Below the pieces are notes generated by a model. It made no database searches and was not told the DNA's origin. It saw only the letters and a list, made by a program, of their open reading frames with translations. The position numbers and the translations under genes are program-made. DNA of 54,213 nucleotides from positions 1-54,213 of the forward strand of contig LNEX01000356.1 of NCBI GenBank assembly GCA_001464165.1, written 5' to 3'. Source of the DNA: a bacterium Ga0077546. GTDB lineage: Bacteria; Cyanobacteriota; Vampirovibrionia; Obscuribacterales; Obscuribacteraceae. Every line of letters begins with the position of its first letter. Positions within the stretch are counted from its first letter, which is position 1. Of this stretch, positions 25,158 through 34,542 are shown piece after piece.

Positions 25158-25904
25158 CTACTCGCGGTTCTTCTCTTTGTGCCTGTTTTCAATCTCTCGC
25201 CACTGCGCCTCTTCTTCTTCGTGCAGCGACTTCAGCAGAATATCGGGGTCTTGGACGCATGTATCAGCGTCGCCAGAGGTAAGGTTTCCAATTCGATGAG
25301 CTGCTTCCTTGTAGCGTTGAGCAAGGGCAAAGACCTCTTCTGCTTGGCTGCTGCTGGCAAAAGCACAAGCTGGTATGTGGATGCCGTTAATCAAGCCAAT
25401 CACATAGATACTGCCTTTTTTCATCTCAATGTCACGGATCTGGTGCCATTGGTACTTAAACTTAACTGGCCCAAGTGTGTCGCTAACACCGTACTCATCA
25501 ACAATTGTCGTATACTCAACATTTAACTTGCTTAAGAGCACAACTGATACGGTATGAAAAAGAATTCCGCAAAGACAAAGTAAGAATTGAAAAAATGCAA
25601 CGCAGATCAAACTGCAAAAGAATGTTGATGAAAAGGCTGTAAGGCTCCCCGTGAAAGCTATCGCCAGTGCAACGATCAGGCACACACTCACGACCAAAAT
25701 TAGCATGCGACGAGTGGTATGCAAATGAACAGCACCTTGCCATACTTGAGCCAAGTTTGAGGCCTTATAAGTCAGCGTGTATGCTGTTTTGTCTGGTAGG
25801 TACAAGGGAATTACCTTGTGAGCTGGTATCGCTAATACTTTCGGTGAATTGCTGAAACGGCTGGCTAAACCATCCATGATCCCTTCAAGATTCGAATTCT
25901 CCAT
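25158..25904 (-). CDS. membrane protein with PH/YcxB-like domain
   Basis: The 248-residue protein has two adjacent hydrophobic segments (about residues 65-85 and 90-125) and a cytosolic C-terminal region. The region VSDTLGPVKFKYQWHQIRDIEMKKGSIYVIGLINGIHIPACAF resembles YcxB-like/bacterial PH folds: a Tyr-x-Trp after a beta strand, then alternating strands and a final helix. The tail is strongly charged (EEEEAQWREIENRHKEKNRE). No specific function can be given. Start ATG 25904 has a weak ribosome site; ATG 25877 is an alternative. Confidence 0.6.
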   Translation of the reverse strand: MENSNLEGIMDGLASRFSNSPKVLAIPAHKVIPLYLPDKTAYTLTYKASNLAQVWQGAVHLHTTRRMLILVVSVCLIVALAIAFTGSLTAFSSTFFCSLICVAFFQFLLCLCGILFHTVSVVLLSKLNVEYTTIVDEYGVSDTLGPVKFKYQWHQIRDIEMKKGSIYVIGLINGIHIPACAFASSSQAEEVFALAQRYKEAAHRIGNLTSGDADTCVQDPDILLKSLHEEEEAQWREIENRHKEKNRE

Positions 25905-26093
25905 TTAGGATAAATAAGCAACCACCCCGCCCTAATGGAGAGGGAAGCACATTACAACTTTACCCCCTTTTCAAAGCGCTCAAAACGCTCTGGCATAAGC
26001 CACGGCGCTGATTGGCCACCTCAGCCCGTCAATACGCTCATCTAATAGCGGCAAAATCCCTTCACAGTCGGCGTCTGTGCGGCGAAGCGCTGA

Positions 26094-26151
26094 TATACTC
26101 AACTAACGTATTTTTGGAGCACTGAGCCTAGGGGCTCTTCGTAGTTTTTTT
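26094..26151 (+). promoter_or_regulatory. possible promoter -10 and leader hairpin of asd
   Basis: TATACT at 26094-26099 could serve as a -10. Its transcript leader would contain GAGCC-TAGG-GGCTC (26124-26137) and seven T residues at 26145-26151, like a weak attenuator before asd. The T-run is 7 bases past the stem, and there is no good -35, so this is tentative. Confidence 0.3.
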
Positions 26152-26184
26152 GACGCCCTATTCACTTCTAAGCGAGAGCAAGAA

Positions 26185-26886
26185 ATGCCAGAAACAGCAG
26201 AATTAGCAACAGTAACGACTACAACTGATGAGCACAAATTCAAACTGAATGGCAACCCCCTCAAGGTCGGGATTGTTGGCGCTACTGGTATGGTGGGGCA
26301 GCAACTAATTCGCATGCTCAAAGACCATCCTTGGTTTGAAGTAACAAAGTTGGCAGCGTCAGCTGGTTCTGCCGGCAAGACTTATGAGCAATCGGTGGCT
26401 GGTCGCTGGTTCATGGATTTCCCTGTTCCTTCAGCCATAGGCAAACTTGCCGTAGTTGACGCCGACGACCTAGACCAAGTTGTTGCTGGCGTCGATATTG
26501 TCTTCTGTGCCGTGAGCATCGACAAAGCAGCCGTTTTGAAGCTAGAAGATGACCTAGCCAAGCGTGGCGTCTTTGTCACTTCATGCAATTCAGCTTACCG
26601 CATGGACAAGCTGGTACCAATGATGATACCAGCAGCAAATGCTGATCACCTCAATGTTTTAAAAGCTCAACGTCATGAGCGCGGCTACACCACAGGCGCC
26701 ATAATGGTAAAAAGCAACTGCTCAATCCAGAGCTATGTTATTGGCCTGACACCACTAAAAGAATTCGGCATCAAACAAATTTTTGTTCACAGCGAACAAG
26801 CCCTTTCAGGAGCTGGCAAAACCTTCCAGACCTGGCCTGAAATGGTTGAGAATGTCATTCCATATTCAAAGTCTGGGGAACGCTAA
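26185..26886 (+). CDS. asd: aspartate-semialdehyde dehydrogenase, N-terminal part (interrupted)
   Basis: This enzyme reduces aspartyl phosphate to aspartate semialdehyde, the branch point to lysine, diaminopimelate, threonine and methionine. The NADP-binding GATGMVGQQLIRML is at residues 34-47, the catalytic Cys is in KSNCSIQSY, and SEQALSGAGK follows. The frame is convincing to NVIPY (about 26865), where homologues continue with a Gly-x-Glu-Glu-x-Lys substrate-binding motif. Here that motif is absent; the frame gives a few residues and stops, and the proper continuation lies in the next frame. About 11-13 codons (a 3n+1 deletion) appear to be missing. Confidence 0.85.
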   Translation: MPETAELATVTTTTDEHKFKLNGNPLKVGIVGATGMVGQQLIRMLKDHPWFEVTKLAASAGSAGKTYEQSVAGRWFMDFPVPSAIGKLAVVDADDLDQVVAGVDIVFCAVSIDKAAVLKLEDDLAKRGVFVTSCNSAYRMDKLVPMMIPAANADHLNVLKAQRHERGYTTGAIMVKSNCSIQSYVIGLTPLKEFGIKQIFVHSEQALSGAGKTFQTWPEMVENVIPYSKSGER

Positions 26887-27329
26887 CTGATTCTGGTATC
26901 GAACACGCTAGCACTCCTAAAATTCAAGCGAAGTGTGTAAGGGTTGCCGTGAGCGATGGCCACACAGCCTACGTCAATGTGCAGTTTGAAAAAGCCGTAG
27001 ATAAAGAAACTATTTTGACAAAATGGAATGAGTTTGAAGGAGTGCGCGGTTTGCCATCGGCACCACAAAATCAAATTCACTTTATCGATGCCCCTGATAG
27101 ACCACAACCGAAACTTGATGTTATGACTGAAAATGGCATGGCCGTTACCATTGGTCAATTGGCCGTAGCAGAAGACAACTGGGTAAGGTTCACAGCTCTA
27201 GCTCACAACGCCATTCTCGGAGCAGCAGGTGGAGCAGTTCTAGCCACAGAGCTAGCAGTCAAGAACGGCTGTGTTTATCGACGCGTGGCTGAAACCGCTG
27301 AAAAAGCTACGGCCAGCTCAAGCAAATAA
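26868..27329 (+). CDS. asd: aspartate-semialdehyde dehydrogenase, C-terminal part (interrupted)
   Basis: The frame picks up at KVWGTLTDSGIEH and continues through KCVRVAVSDGHTAYVNVQF, the conserved dimerisation/catalytic region with the second catalytic His (in SDGH), to the family end FTALAHNAILGAAGGAVLATEL. GTG 26949 is the first start-like codon, but nothing suggests an independent protein. With the N-terminal fragment, all domains are accounted for except the stretch around the Glu-Glu motif at the junction. Confidence 0.8.
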   Translation, partial: KVWGTLTDSGIEHASTPKIQAKCVRVAVSDGHTAYVNVQFEKAVDKETILTKWNEFEGVRGLPSAPQNQIHFIDAPDRPQPKLDVMTENGMAVTIGQLAVAEDNWVRFTALAHNAILGAAGGAVLATELAVKNGCVYRRVAETAEKATASSSK

Positions 27330-27368
27330 CCACCATCCCCAAACTATTACTTAGGTAACCTTACAATC

Positions 27369-27872
27369 ATGCAGAGCACTTCTAGTACAAAAAAGCGCCG
27401 GGCGATTCGCGGCCCACTGACAGTTCAAGATCAAAACTTCGAAGAGAAAATCAGAAAGAGTTTTGAACACCAAGGAGTAATGCATGCTCTTGGTGGCACA
27501 ATTGAAGAAATTAGCCTGGGCTATGTTGAAGTACATTTGCCATTCTCAAAAGCTACTCAACAACAGCATGGTTTCTTTCACGGTGGCATCGTGGCTATGC
27601 TAGCCGACACAGCGTCAGGCTTCACCACTTACACTGTTCTTCCGCCTGATGAAGAATGCCTATCGGCAGAATTCAAAGTCAATTTTCTCTACCCAGCCAA
27701 CGGCACTAAGCTCATTGGCCGAGGCGGAATCATTAAAGTAGGAAAAACTCTGGTCATAGCAGAAGCCACTGTATCAGTTATTCGAGACGATCAAGAGATA
27801 GACTGTGCTTACATGATTCACACATTGGCAAGAACCAAGCATGTCAAAAGCGGCTCTGAAAATAAGGCCTAA
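27369..27872 (+). CDS. PaaI-like hotdog-fold thioesterase
   Basis: The 167-residue protein carries a 4HBT/PaaI-type hotdog domain: LGGTIEEISLGYVEVHLPFSKATQQQHGFFHGGIVAMLADTASGF, where HGGxxxxLADxA is the typical helix-N region. CoA thioester hydrolysis in the cytosol is expected; the substrate is unknown. The first 35 residues are a basic extension not found in short family members. It lies 40 bases after asd and 25 bases before a secreted amidase on the same strand. Confidence 0.85.
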   Translation: MQSTSSTKKRRAIRGPLTVQDQNFEEKIRKSFEHQGVMHALGGTIEEISLGYVEVHLPFSKATQQQHGFFHGGIVAMLADTASGFTTYTVLPPDEECLSAEFKVNFLYPANGTKLIGRGGIIKVGKTLVIAEATVSVIRDDQEIDCAYMIHTLARTKHVKSGSENKA

Positions 27873-27897
27873 CCTACTAAACCTAAGAGGCTACGCA

Positions 27898-28989
27898 GTG
27901 AACACAAGATTGAGATTAGCAGCAGCACTTCTAACAGCAATCGGCATCAATAGTGCGTTTATCTTACCCTCAAATTCTTGTACCGACTTTCTTGTAAAAA
28001 CAACTGATGGCACTAGAATAGTCGGGCGTTCGATGGAATGGGGCGCTGACCTAAAGTCACAAGTATGGAAGTACCCCAGAGGTCAGTCACGCTCATCTCA
28101 GACGTCAGATGGCAGCAAGGCCTTAAGCTGGCAATCAAAGTATGGCTATCTAGCGGTCGATGCCAACAACATGCCCCTGGCAATTGACGGCATGAATGAA
28201 CAAGGTTTGTCGGTAGGGATGCTCTGGATGCCCGGCACTGTTTACCAAGATGTGGCCAAGGTTAGCCCCAATCAAACAATCAGCCTGCTTGATCTCGATC
28301 ATTGGTTGTTGGGCAGTTTTACCACGGTTGCTGAAGTTAAAGAGGCCATCGCCAAAGTAAAAGTATGGGCACCACAAATGGCCGAATGGGGCGGCATCCC
28401 CACTGCTCACTTGGCCATTCACGATGCCAGCGGTGCTAGTGCAGTAATAGAATTTGTTGATGGTCAACAAAAAATCTACGACAATCCAGCCAGCGTACTC
28501 ACCAACGCACCAACTTTTGACTGGCACAAAACTAATCTCAATAACTACGTAAACATCTCAGCCTCCAACGCTGAACCAATTCAAGTGAGAAACACAGTCT
28601 TAGCACCACCCGGTCAAGGCGGTGGTTTTCTGGGAATTCCAGGCGACTGGACACCGCCATCAAGGTTCGTGCGCACCTGTGCCATGCTCGGTTTTGCTAA
28701 GCCGACGGCCAATGCCAAGGACGGCATCGATCTCACTTTGCACATTTTGAATGCAGTGGACATTCCCCTTGGTGATGTGCGCCAAGCAGACAATCAACTT
28801 GACCACAGCGACTATACACAGTGGGTGCTGGTTAAAGATTTGACGAATCGTGTCCTGCACTTCCGCTCATACGATAATTTGACTGTTCGCGCCATTGACA
28901 TGAAGAAACTCAACTTCACGGCTAACACAAAACCAGAGAAGCTAACAGCCATTGCCGGTGGCATGGCTGTAGTAGAGCTGACTTTCTAA
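27898..28989 (+). CDS. linear amide C-N hydrolase (choloylglycine hydrolase family), secreted
   Basis: From GTG 27898 (AAGAGG upstream) the product has 363 residues and a signal peptide whose cleavage before Cys28 would expose the N-terminal nucleophile of an Ntn hydrolase (SNS-CTDFLVKTTDG). GRSMEWGADL, AIDGMNEQGLSVGMLWMPG and a later Asn/Arg region fit bile-salt-hydrolase/penicillin-V-acylase relatives. The environmental substrate is probably an N-acyl amide, not bile salts. An ATG at 27841 would overlap the upstream gene and spoil the signal peptide. Confidence 0.88.
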   Translation: MNTRLRLAAALLTAIGINSAFILPSNSCTDFLVKTTDGTRIVGRSMEWGADLKSQVWKYPRGQSRSSQTSDGSKALSWQSKYGYLAVDANNMPLAIDGMNEQGLSVGMLWMPGTVYQDVAKVSPNQTISLLDLDHWLLGSFTTVAEVKEAIAKVKVWAPQMAEWGGIPTAHLAIHDASGASAVIEFVDGQQKIYDNPASVLTNAPTFDWHKTNLNNYVNISASNAEPIQVRNTVLAPPGQGGGFLGIPGDWTPPSRFVRTCAMLGFAKPTANAKDGIDLTLHILNAVDIPLGDVRQADNQLDHSDYTQWVLVKDLTNRVLHFRSYDNLTVRAIDMKKLNFTANTKPEKLTAIAGGMAVVELTF

Positions 28990-29039
28990 AGAGAGAACAA
29001 ACGTTCACGACCAGTCGAGAAGCTTTATTGAAGTACAGC

Positions 29040-31499
29040 TCAGTCTAGGCTCTTAAGTAATTCATCGAAACCTTGATTGCTGGTTCGCAGAACGGCCCGC
29101 AAATCATAAAGCATAAATACACGATTATTGATTAGCTTAATAGTCTCACACCACTGGCGGTGCGACCGCCCTTCGGCCGAGAGTGCTTCCACTGCTGACT
29201 CACGGTCTAAATTTACGTTAAAGACTTTAGTCTCTTTCCAGTATTTAACCAACTCTGCTCGGCGCGACAAATTAGTTTTACTCAGCGGCGAAACACTATT
29301 GAGAAAGCGCATCATAAGAGGCGACATTTTGACGTAGGCCGACTCTTTTCCAAAGGCAGCACCAAGGCCATTAGGCTCAGCTTTACCTGGCCTAAATCCG
29401 CCATGACTAGCAGCAACCGATGCTAAAGCAAAACTGGCGATCAAGTAGCCAGACACAATGTTGACATGATCGGCATTGTGCACGTTCTTGATGTTAGACG
29501 ATAGCCCCATAGCATCAGAGATCACGCCAAGAATACCCAATTGATAGAAGTTAGCGATGTTGGCGAGCTGGACCATCTTGTCCTTCTGCCGCTCCATTCG
29601 ATCTCTAACTTGAGTTTCGATTACAATCTGGTGACCAAGGATATTACTATCGGAATTAGCATCTAAGAAGCCCTCCATGACCTGTCGCGTTATCAACATC
29701 TTAGAGTGCTCATCTATCTGTTCATTAGTAGATGCCACCATCAAACCCTGAACTCCGAGCAATTTCGCCGCATCGTTAGCAGAGGCATTGAGAGGCAACG
29801 ATGAGCCGGAAGCGTTTGCAGCCATTAAAGCACTTGAATCAGGCCAAGCTTTGCGCAATAGCTCCAAGAGTTCTTGATCAAACTGCCAGAATTGCTCTTG
29901 CAATGAAGTCAAAAGGGCTATGCGATTGTTGACTAGCTTGATTGAGTCCCATTTACAGGAAGGCATACTGGCCAACTTCTCCAGGTTGCCGCTCTTCTTT
30001 AAACTGATGGTGGCGACATTCTCTTTAGACCAAAGTTCCTGGAGAAATTGACGTCTGCTTTTACCGTCAGCTCTCTTCGGTGAGGCTGAGTTGAGATAGT
30101 TCCAGACCATCGGACTAAAGCCATGCTTGCCGTTCGATCTCAAATCAAAGAAATCTGCTAAGGAGTTTGGTTCACTCTTATTCTTGGTCCAACCGCCGTG
30201 GGTACCCAACAGTGAAACAGTAGTGAGAGCAAGTCCGATAGAATTGGAGATGATGAATAATTGGTTTCCAGCTTTAGGATATCCGTTTAAGTAGCTCCAA
30301 CCGGCACAGGCACCATGAGTACCGGTCTGAATAAAGTTAGCTTGATAAGTCTTCTGCAAGAAACGTCCTCGCCGGCCCATTAAGTGAGCTAAGACAACAT
30401 CATATTGATAGTTGAGTTCTTGCTGACACCTATCGGAGGCGGTACGCATATCAAGAAACCCTGCAAGCAGAGTCTCCAAAAGGGTAATTTGCAGTTCAGT
30501 CTTTCTATCGCTATTGACAGTTGTGCTATCGAGCGACTTAAGTTCAGTCACAAGTGGTTCTAGGTGAAGCAGGCGAACAGCTTCATTGGCACCACCGCCA
30601 AAAGCAGTAAAAGAGCCAATTCTGCCCTGCTGAATGTCCGAGAACTGAGATCCTCTTACCTGATTGAGCAAAGCGAGCAGCTCGTTGTTAAATCCTTCGA
30701 TGGTTGTTCGCAAAGACCACAGCAGAACAATGCGAGAGTTAAGAACAAAAGATTTCTTTGACTTGCCATCATCAAGCCCGCAAAGCGTTTCGGGCTTAGA
30801 CATATCGGCATGATAACGTTCCTTCCACAAAGAGTTTAAGATCTCCCTGCGGCTTTTTGTAGTATCAGCACCAGGTATAGGCGAGTCTAAATATCGCACT
30901 ACCAGCAGCGGTAAATTTGAACCATCTACTGGTTTACCGTCAAGAACACTAGACATAAAAGTTGGAGGAGTGAGATGCGAAGCTTTGGCAAAACGGTTAT
31001 ACAAAATATTTAGGACAGGCAAGCCAATCGCCAGTCCCGAACCAACAGAAGTGCCTATAGCTGACTGCTTAAATTGCTTGTGCATGCGCGAATATGGCTC
31101 AAATAGACCGTATAGCGTGCTCAATTGGGCGAAGTTAACTACGTTGAAAGCCTGGTTAACAGTATTTACTTTGCGCTGTTCGCGATTCAAGACGTTATAG
31201 GTATACTCTAGCTCGAACTCTAGGCGGTTTTCAGCAGCCTGAACTTGGAGTACTGCCTCGAATATTTTGCGCAGGACAAAGGCGCGCTTATCATTTAATT
31301 GATGTTGGTCCTGCGGCGAAGTCTTATCTCTACGCAGAGAAATCAGCTGCTCAACCTCTTGCCGAATTCCTAAAATATCAGCAGCTTGAGCGGCGTCGAC
31401 CGTCAACAGATCAGCCGAAGCAAAAGCCGGTGCGAAAAAGATCCCTGGCTGAACTAGCAGGCAACAGACCAGGGCAAAACCTTTGCGCAGAAAATTCAA
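29040..31499 (-). CDS. secreted protein with three tandem homologous modules, unknown family
   Basis: This 819-residue protein has a signal peptide (residues 1-27, ALVCCLLVQPGIFFAPAFA). The rest is three diverged copies of a module of about 230-250 residues. Each holds a helical start, a hydrophobic Gly-rich stretch, a conserved Pro-x-x-x-x-Tyr/Phe-Leu-Asn/Asp-Ser segment (VVRYLDSPIPG, VWNYLNSASPK, MMRFLNSVSPL), a Ser-Arg-Arg...Leu-Trp/Tyr-Lys element, and an end with NSRIVLLWSLR, NNRIALLTSLQ or NNRVFMLYDLR. The copies span about 60-305, 335-575 and 605-819. I do not recognise the family. It may be a membrane-associated or envelope protein. Confidence 0.75.
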   Translation of the reverse strand: MNFLRKGFALVCCLLVQPGIFFAPAFASADLLTVDAAQAADILGIRQEVEQLISLRRDKTSPQDQHQLNDKRAFVLRKIFEAVLQVQAAENRLEFELEYTYNVLNREQRKVNTVNQAFNVVNFAQLSTLYGLFEPYSRMHKQFKQSAIGTSVGSGLAIGLPVLNILYNRFAKASHLTPPTFMSSVLDGKPVDGSNLPLLVVRYLDSPIPGADTTKSRREILNSLWKERYHADMSKPETLCGLDDGKSKKSFVLNSRIVLLWSLRTTIEGFNNELLALLNQVRGSQFSDIQQGRIGSFTAFGGGANEAVRLLHLEPLVTELKSLDSTTVNSDRKTELQITLLETLLAGFLDMRTASDRCQQELNYQYDVVLAHLMGRRGRFLQKTYQANFIQTGTHGACAGWSYLNGYPKAGNQLFIISNSIGLALTTVSLLGTHGGWTKNKSEPNSLADFFDLRSNGKHGFSPMVWNYLNSASPKRADGKSRRQFLQELWSKENVATISLKKSGNLEKLASMPSCKWDSIKLVNNRIALLTSLQEQFWQFDQELLELLRKAWPDSSALMAANASGSSLPLNASANDAAKLLGVQGLMVASTNEQIDEHSKMLITRQVMEGFLDANSDSNILGHQIVIETQVRDRMERQKDKMVQLANIANFYQLGILGVISDAMGLSSNIKNVHNADHVNIVSGYLIASFALASVAASHGGFRPGKAEPNGLGAAFGKESAYVKMSPLMMRFLNSVSPLSKTNLSRRAELVKYWKETKVFNVNLDRESAVEALSAEGRSHRQWCETIKLINNRVFMLYDLRAVLRTSNQGFDELLKSLD

Positions 31500-31679
31500 A
31501 ATCTCTCCACTCTGTCAACAAGCTAGAACGAATTAGACTACTGATCCCTGAGGGTCACCTGGGCTAGAAATATCGACAGGGAAATTCGGAAGTCTAACAT
31601 AGCCAACTGGTATCAGACTCAAATTTCCAAATTAAAACAGCACTTGCCATCTAGCACATCAGCTTCTCATTCACGACCT

Positions 31680-32540
31680 TCACAAAGCATCTGCATCAGC
31701 TTCAACATCAAACTGCCTAAAAGTATCAGCAAATTGCTTGATTGATTCGAGCATAGCCGGCGTGTCATGCTCACTCATCATGTCTATACGCTCGGGGTTA
31801 GTCACTTGACCGTGCCCCTTTCTCCGCAACAACTGTTCAATACACCAAGTACCATAGTTCTCTGTCGAATCAGCAAAGGCACACTCGGCTTCGGTGACAC
31901 CCACCGCTAGAAACAAGCCGAAGCCACCTGATGGCAACTGATACCACGCATCTGGCGCTTCGTCGGCATACCAAATAATGGCACTGCGCAAAAGCGAATC
32001 TGAATTTGGCGCAATCGGTGCACCAAGATTGATGCGTTTACCTGGGCTCAATGTTCCAGCATGATTGAATATATAGAAAGCCATTGTTCGCAAGAGTTGC
32101 GGAGCCCAAGCACTATTGGTCGGACTTTTAATCATCAGTTCGCAGCCAAATCCCGATACCTCTTGAGCCTCACTCTGCACCCAAGGGCTAGAAATACCAG
32201 CGGTTACGTAAGTCCAGTAGGGCTTAAAAGGATCTGGCCCGTAAGCCAGCACAGCTAGCTGCTGATCGCCCTCTATAGAATCATCTGAAGGTCTGGAAGT
32301 ATCGCGACTAACTAAGCGACTTTTGCCTTTCTTTGCAAAGACCTCATCCTTAAAAACAGGAGGACCATAACTGGCAGGTGATACCGAAGTTGGTTCACCA
32401 AATAGTTCTAGGTAAAGGGCGTTTCTTGCGGCCCAGGCATCTTGCAAAAGCTTACGCCGGGCCAGTTCGCTTGCTCTTTCAAACTCAGGGTCTTCTTTGC
32501 CTATGCGATCGTCTTTTTTCTTGCCCACAGTCTTTACCAA
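31680..32540 (-). CDS. suppressor of fused (SUFU) domain protein
   Basis: The 286-residue protein matches the SUFU domain seen in many bacteria: a YVTAGIS strand, GFGCELMIKSP, then WAPQLLRTMAFYIFN, LGAPI, ALIIW-like LRSAIIWYADEAPD, and FGLFLAVGVTEAEC. The fold in animals binds Gli; in bacteria it is often tied to toxin-immunity systems (Imm-like), but some are free-standing. It follows lepA by 20 bases on the same strand. The first 40 residues are a charged, Lys/Glu-rich extension. Confidence 0.8.
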   Translation of the reverse strand: MVKTVGKKKDDRIGKEDPEFERASELARRKLLQDAWAARNALYLELFGEPTSVSPASYGPPVFKDEVFAKKGKSRLVSRDTSRPSDDSIEGDQQLAVLAYGPDPFKPYWTYVTAGISSPWVQSEAQEVSGFGCELMIKSPTNSAWAPQLLRTMAFYIFNHAGTLSPGKRINLGAPIAPNSDSLLRSAIIWYADEAPDAWYQLPSGGFGLFLAVGVTEAECAFADSTENYGTWCIEQLLRRKGHGQVTNPERIDMMSEHDTPAMLESIKQFADTFRQFDVEADADAL

Positions 32541-32560
32541 AACAGTAAAACTAAATTATG

Positions 32561-34360
32561 TTACTCGTCGATCTTGAGCAGTGCCATGAACGCCTCTTGT
32601 GGAATATCAACACGCCCCACAGACTTCATGCGCTTTTTGCCTTCTTTTTGCTTGTCAAGAAGCTTTCTCTTACGACTAATGTCACCGCCATAACATTTTG
32701 CCAATACATTCTTGCGTACAGCAGAAATCGTTTCACGGGCCACAATTTTGCCACCAATAGCTGCTTGAATAGGCACTTCAAACATTTGCCTTGGTATTAG
32801 CTTCTTCAATTTCTCAGAAATAGCACGGCCGGCAGAGTGAGCCCGATCGTAGTGAACAATGGCCGAAAGAGCATCAACTTTGTCGCCACCAATTAAAATA
32901 TCAATTTTTACCAAGCGCTCTTCTCTGAATTCTTTGAAGAGATAATCAAGACTGGCATAGCCACGAGAACGACTCTTTAGCTGATCAAAAAAGTCAGTAA
33001 TAATTTCAGCCAAGGGTAGTTCATAGACGAGCATGGCACGACGAGGATCAAGGTGCTTCATGTCTACATAGACACCTCGGCGCTGCTGACAAAGCTCCAT
33101 TAAAGTACCGACATACTCTGTTGGAGTAATTATATTGGCAGTAACGAAAGGCTCTTCGATAAATAGACGATAAGTCGGATCTGGCAGCAGCGCAGGGTTC
33201 TCAACCATTACTACGGTGTTATCGGTTTTAGTAACGCGATAAACCACCGACGGTGCCGTAGTAATCAAATTGAGGTTATATTCACGCTCAAGTCTCTCTT
33301 GAATGATCTCCATGTGGAGTAATCCCAAAAATCCACAGCGGAAACCAAAACCTAAGGCATCAGAAGTCTCCGGTTCAAAGAAAAGCGATGAATCATTGAG
33401 CTTTAGCTTCTCTAGAGCCTCACGTAAATCTGGGTATTGATCGTTATCAACGGGATAAATACCGGCGTATACCATGGGTTTAGCCGGGCGGTAACCAGGC
33501 AAAGGCTCGACTGCCGGGTTAGATACCAATGTTATAGTATCGCCCACAAGAGTTTCGACATCTTTGATCTGAGCAGCCAGGTAACCTACTTCACCAGGTC
33601 CAAGCCTGTCAACTTTGACCTGAGCCGGGCGCAAAACCCCTAACTCGGCAATGTCGAAGGTCTTATCATTGGCCATGAAGCGAATTTTATCACCCAGCTT
33701 CACTTCGCCGTCTTTCACCCTGAAATAGACGATAATGCCCCGATAGCTATCAAAATAGCTATCAAAAATCAGGGCCCGCAGAGGCTCGTTAACTGTATTT
33801 CTCGGTGCCGGCACAAATTTGACGATAGCTTCGAGAACGTCTTTTACACCAATATTATTTTTGGCACTGGCAAGAATAGCTTCATCAGCTGGTATCCCAA
33901 TCACATCTTCGATTTCGGCGCGAATGCGCTCGGGCTCAGCACTGGGTAGGTCAATTTTGTTGATGACTACAACGATTTCAAGATTATTCTCAGAAGCTAA
34001 GTGTACGTTGGCTAAGGTTTGGGCTTCTACCCCTTGAGTAGCATCAACTATGAGCAGGGCTCCCTCACAGGCGGCCAAACTACGTGAAACTTCATAGCCA
34101 AAGTCAACGTGGCCAGGTGTATCAATTAAATTGAGAACATAAGTTTGGCCATCATCGGCAATGTAATCCATACGAGCGGCCTGGGCCTTAATTGTGATAC
34201 CGCGCTCACGTTCGATATCCATCGAGTCAAGCACTTGGGCCTGCATATGTCGCTTGGCGATGGTATTGGTCATCTCCAGCAAACGATCGGCCAATGTAGA
34301 CTTGCCATGGTCAATGTGGGCAATAATGGAGAAATTTCTGATTAACTTGGGGTCGGTCAC
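32561..34360 (-). CDS. lepA: elongation factor 4 (LepA), ribosome-associated GTPase
   Basis: I start at GTG 34360 ([22 protein letters not shown]), the standard N-terminus, with AAGGG 7 bases upstream; the open frame extends upstream to 34450 but without family support. The product is 599 residues, the normal length. Motifs: G1 AHIDHGKS, switch [14 protein letters not shown] and SAK (as LASAKN) for guanine binding, and the LepA-specific C-terminal region ([23 protein letters not shown]). It acts on stalled or translocating ribosomes. SUFU follows; the HMT/MTHFR fusion is divergent. Confidence 0.97.
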   Translation of the reverse strand: MTDPKLIRNFSIIAHIDHGKSTLADRLLEMTNTIAKRHMQAQVLDSMDIERERGITIKAQAARMDYIADDGQTYVLNLIDTPGHVDFGYEVSRSLAACEGALLIVDATQGVEAQTLANVHLASENNLEIVVVINKIDLPSAEPERIRAEIEDVIGIPADEAILASAKNNIGVKDVLEAIVKFVPAPRNTVNEPLRALIFDSYFDSYRGIIVYFRVKDGEVKLGDKIRFMANDKTFDIAELGVLRPAQVKVDRLGPGEVGYLAAQIKDVETLVGDTITLVSNPAVEPLPGYRPAKPMVYAGIYPVDNDQYPDLREALEKLKLNDSSLFFEPETSDALGFGFRCGFLGLLHMEIIQERLEREYNLNLITTAPSVVYRVTKTDNTVVMVENPALLPDPTYRLFIEEPFVTANIITPTEYVGTLMELCQQRRGVYVDMKHLDPRRAMLVYELPLAEIITDFFDQLKSRSRGYASLDYLFKEFREERLVKIDILIGGDKVDALSAIVHYDRAHSAGRAISEKLKKLIPRQMFEVPIQAAIGGKIVARETISAVRKNVLAKCYGGDISRKRKLLDKQKEGKKRMKSVGRVDIPQEAFMALLKIDE

Positions 34361-34542
34361 TGAGAACCCTTTAATGACAAGGACAACCAACTGCGGAGTC
34401 GAAAGACTGACTAGTGCAGTTATGAGAAGGTATATTAGCAGGAAGGACAAGCGAGATCGCTAATAATAACAAGTACGCATACACTTAGACTTACACTTAC
34501 ACCTACTCTTAAACTCACCGCGCAGGCGCTCAAAGCTAGCTA

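Noticed and set aside
34361..34450. N-terminal extension of LepA
   Set aside because: The extension is hydrophobic and not part of the LepA family; GTG 34360 has a good ribosome site and gives the usual start.
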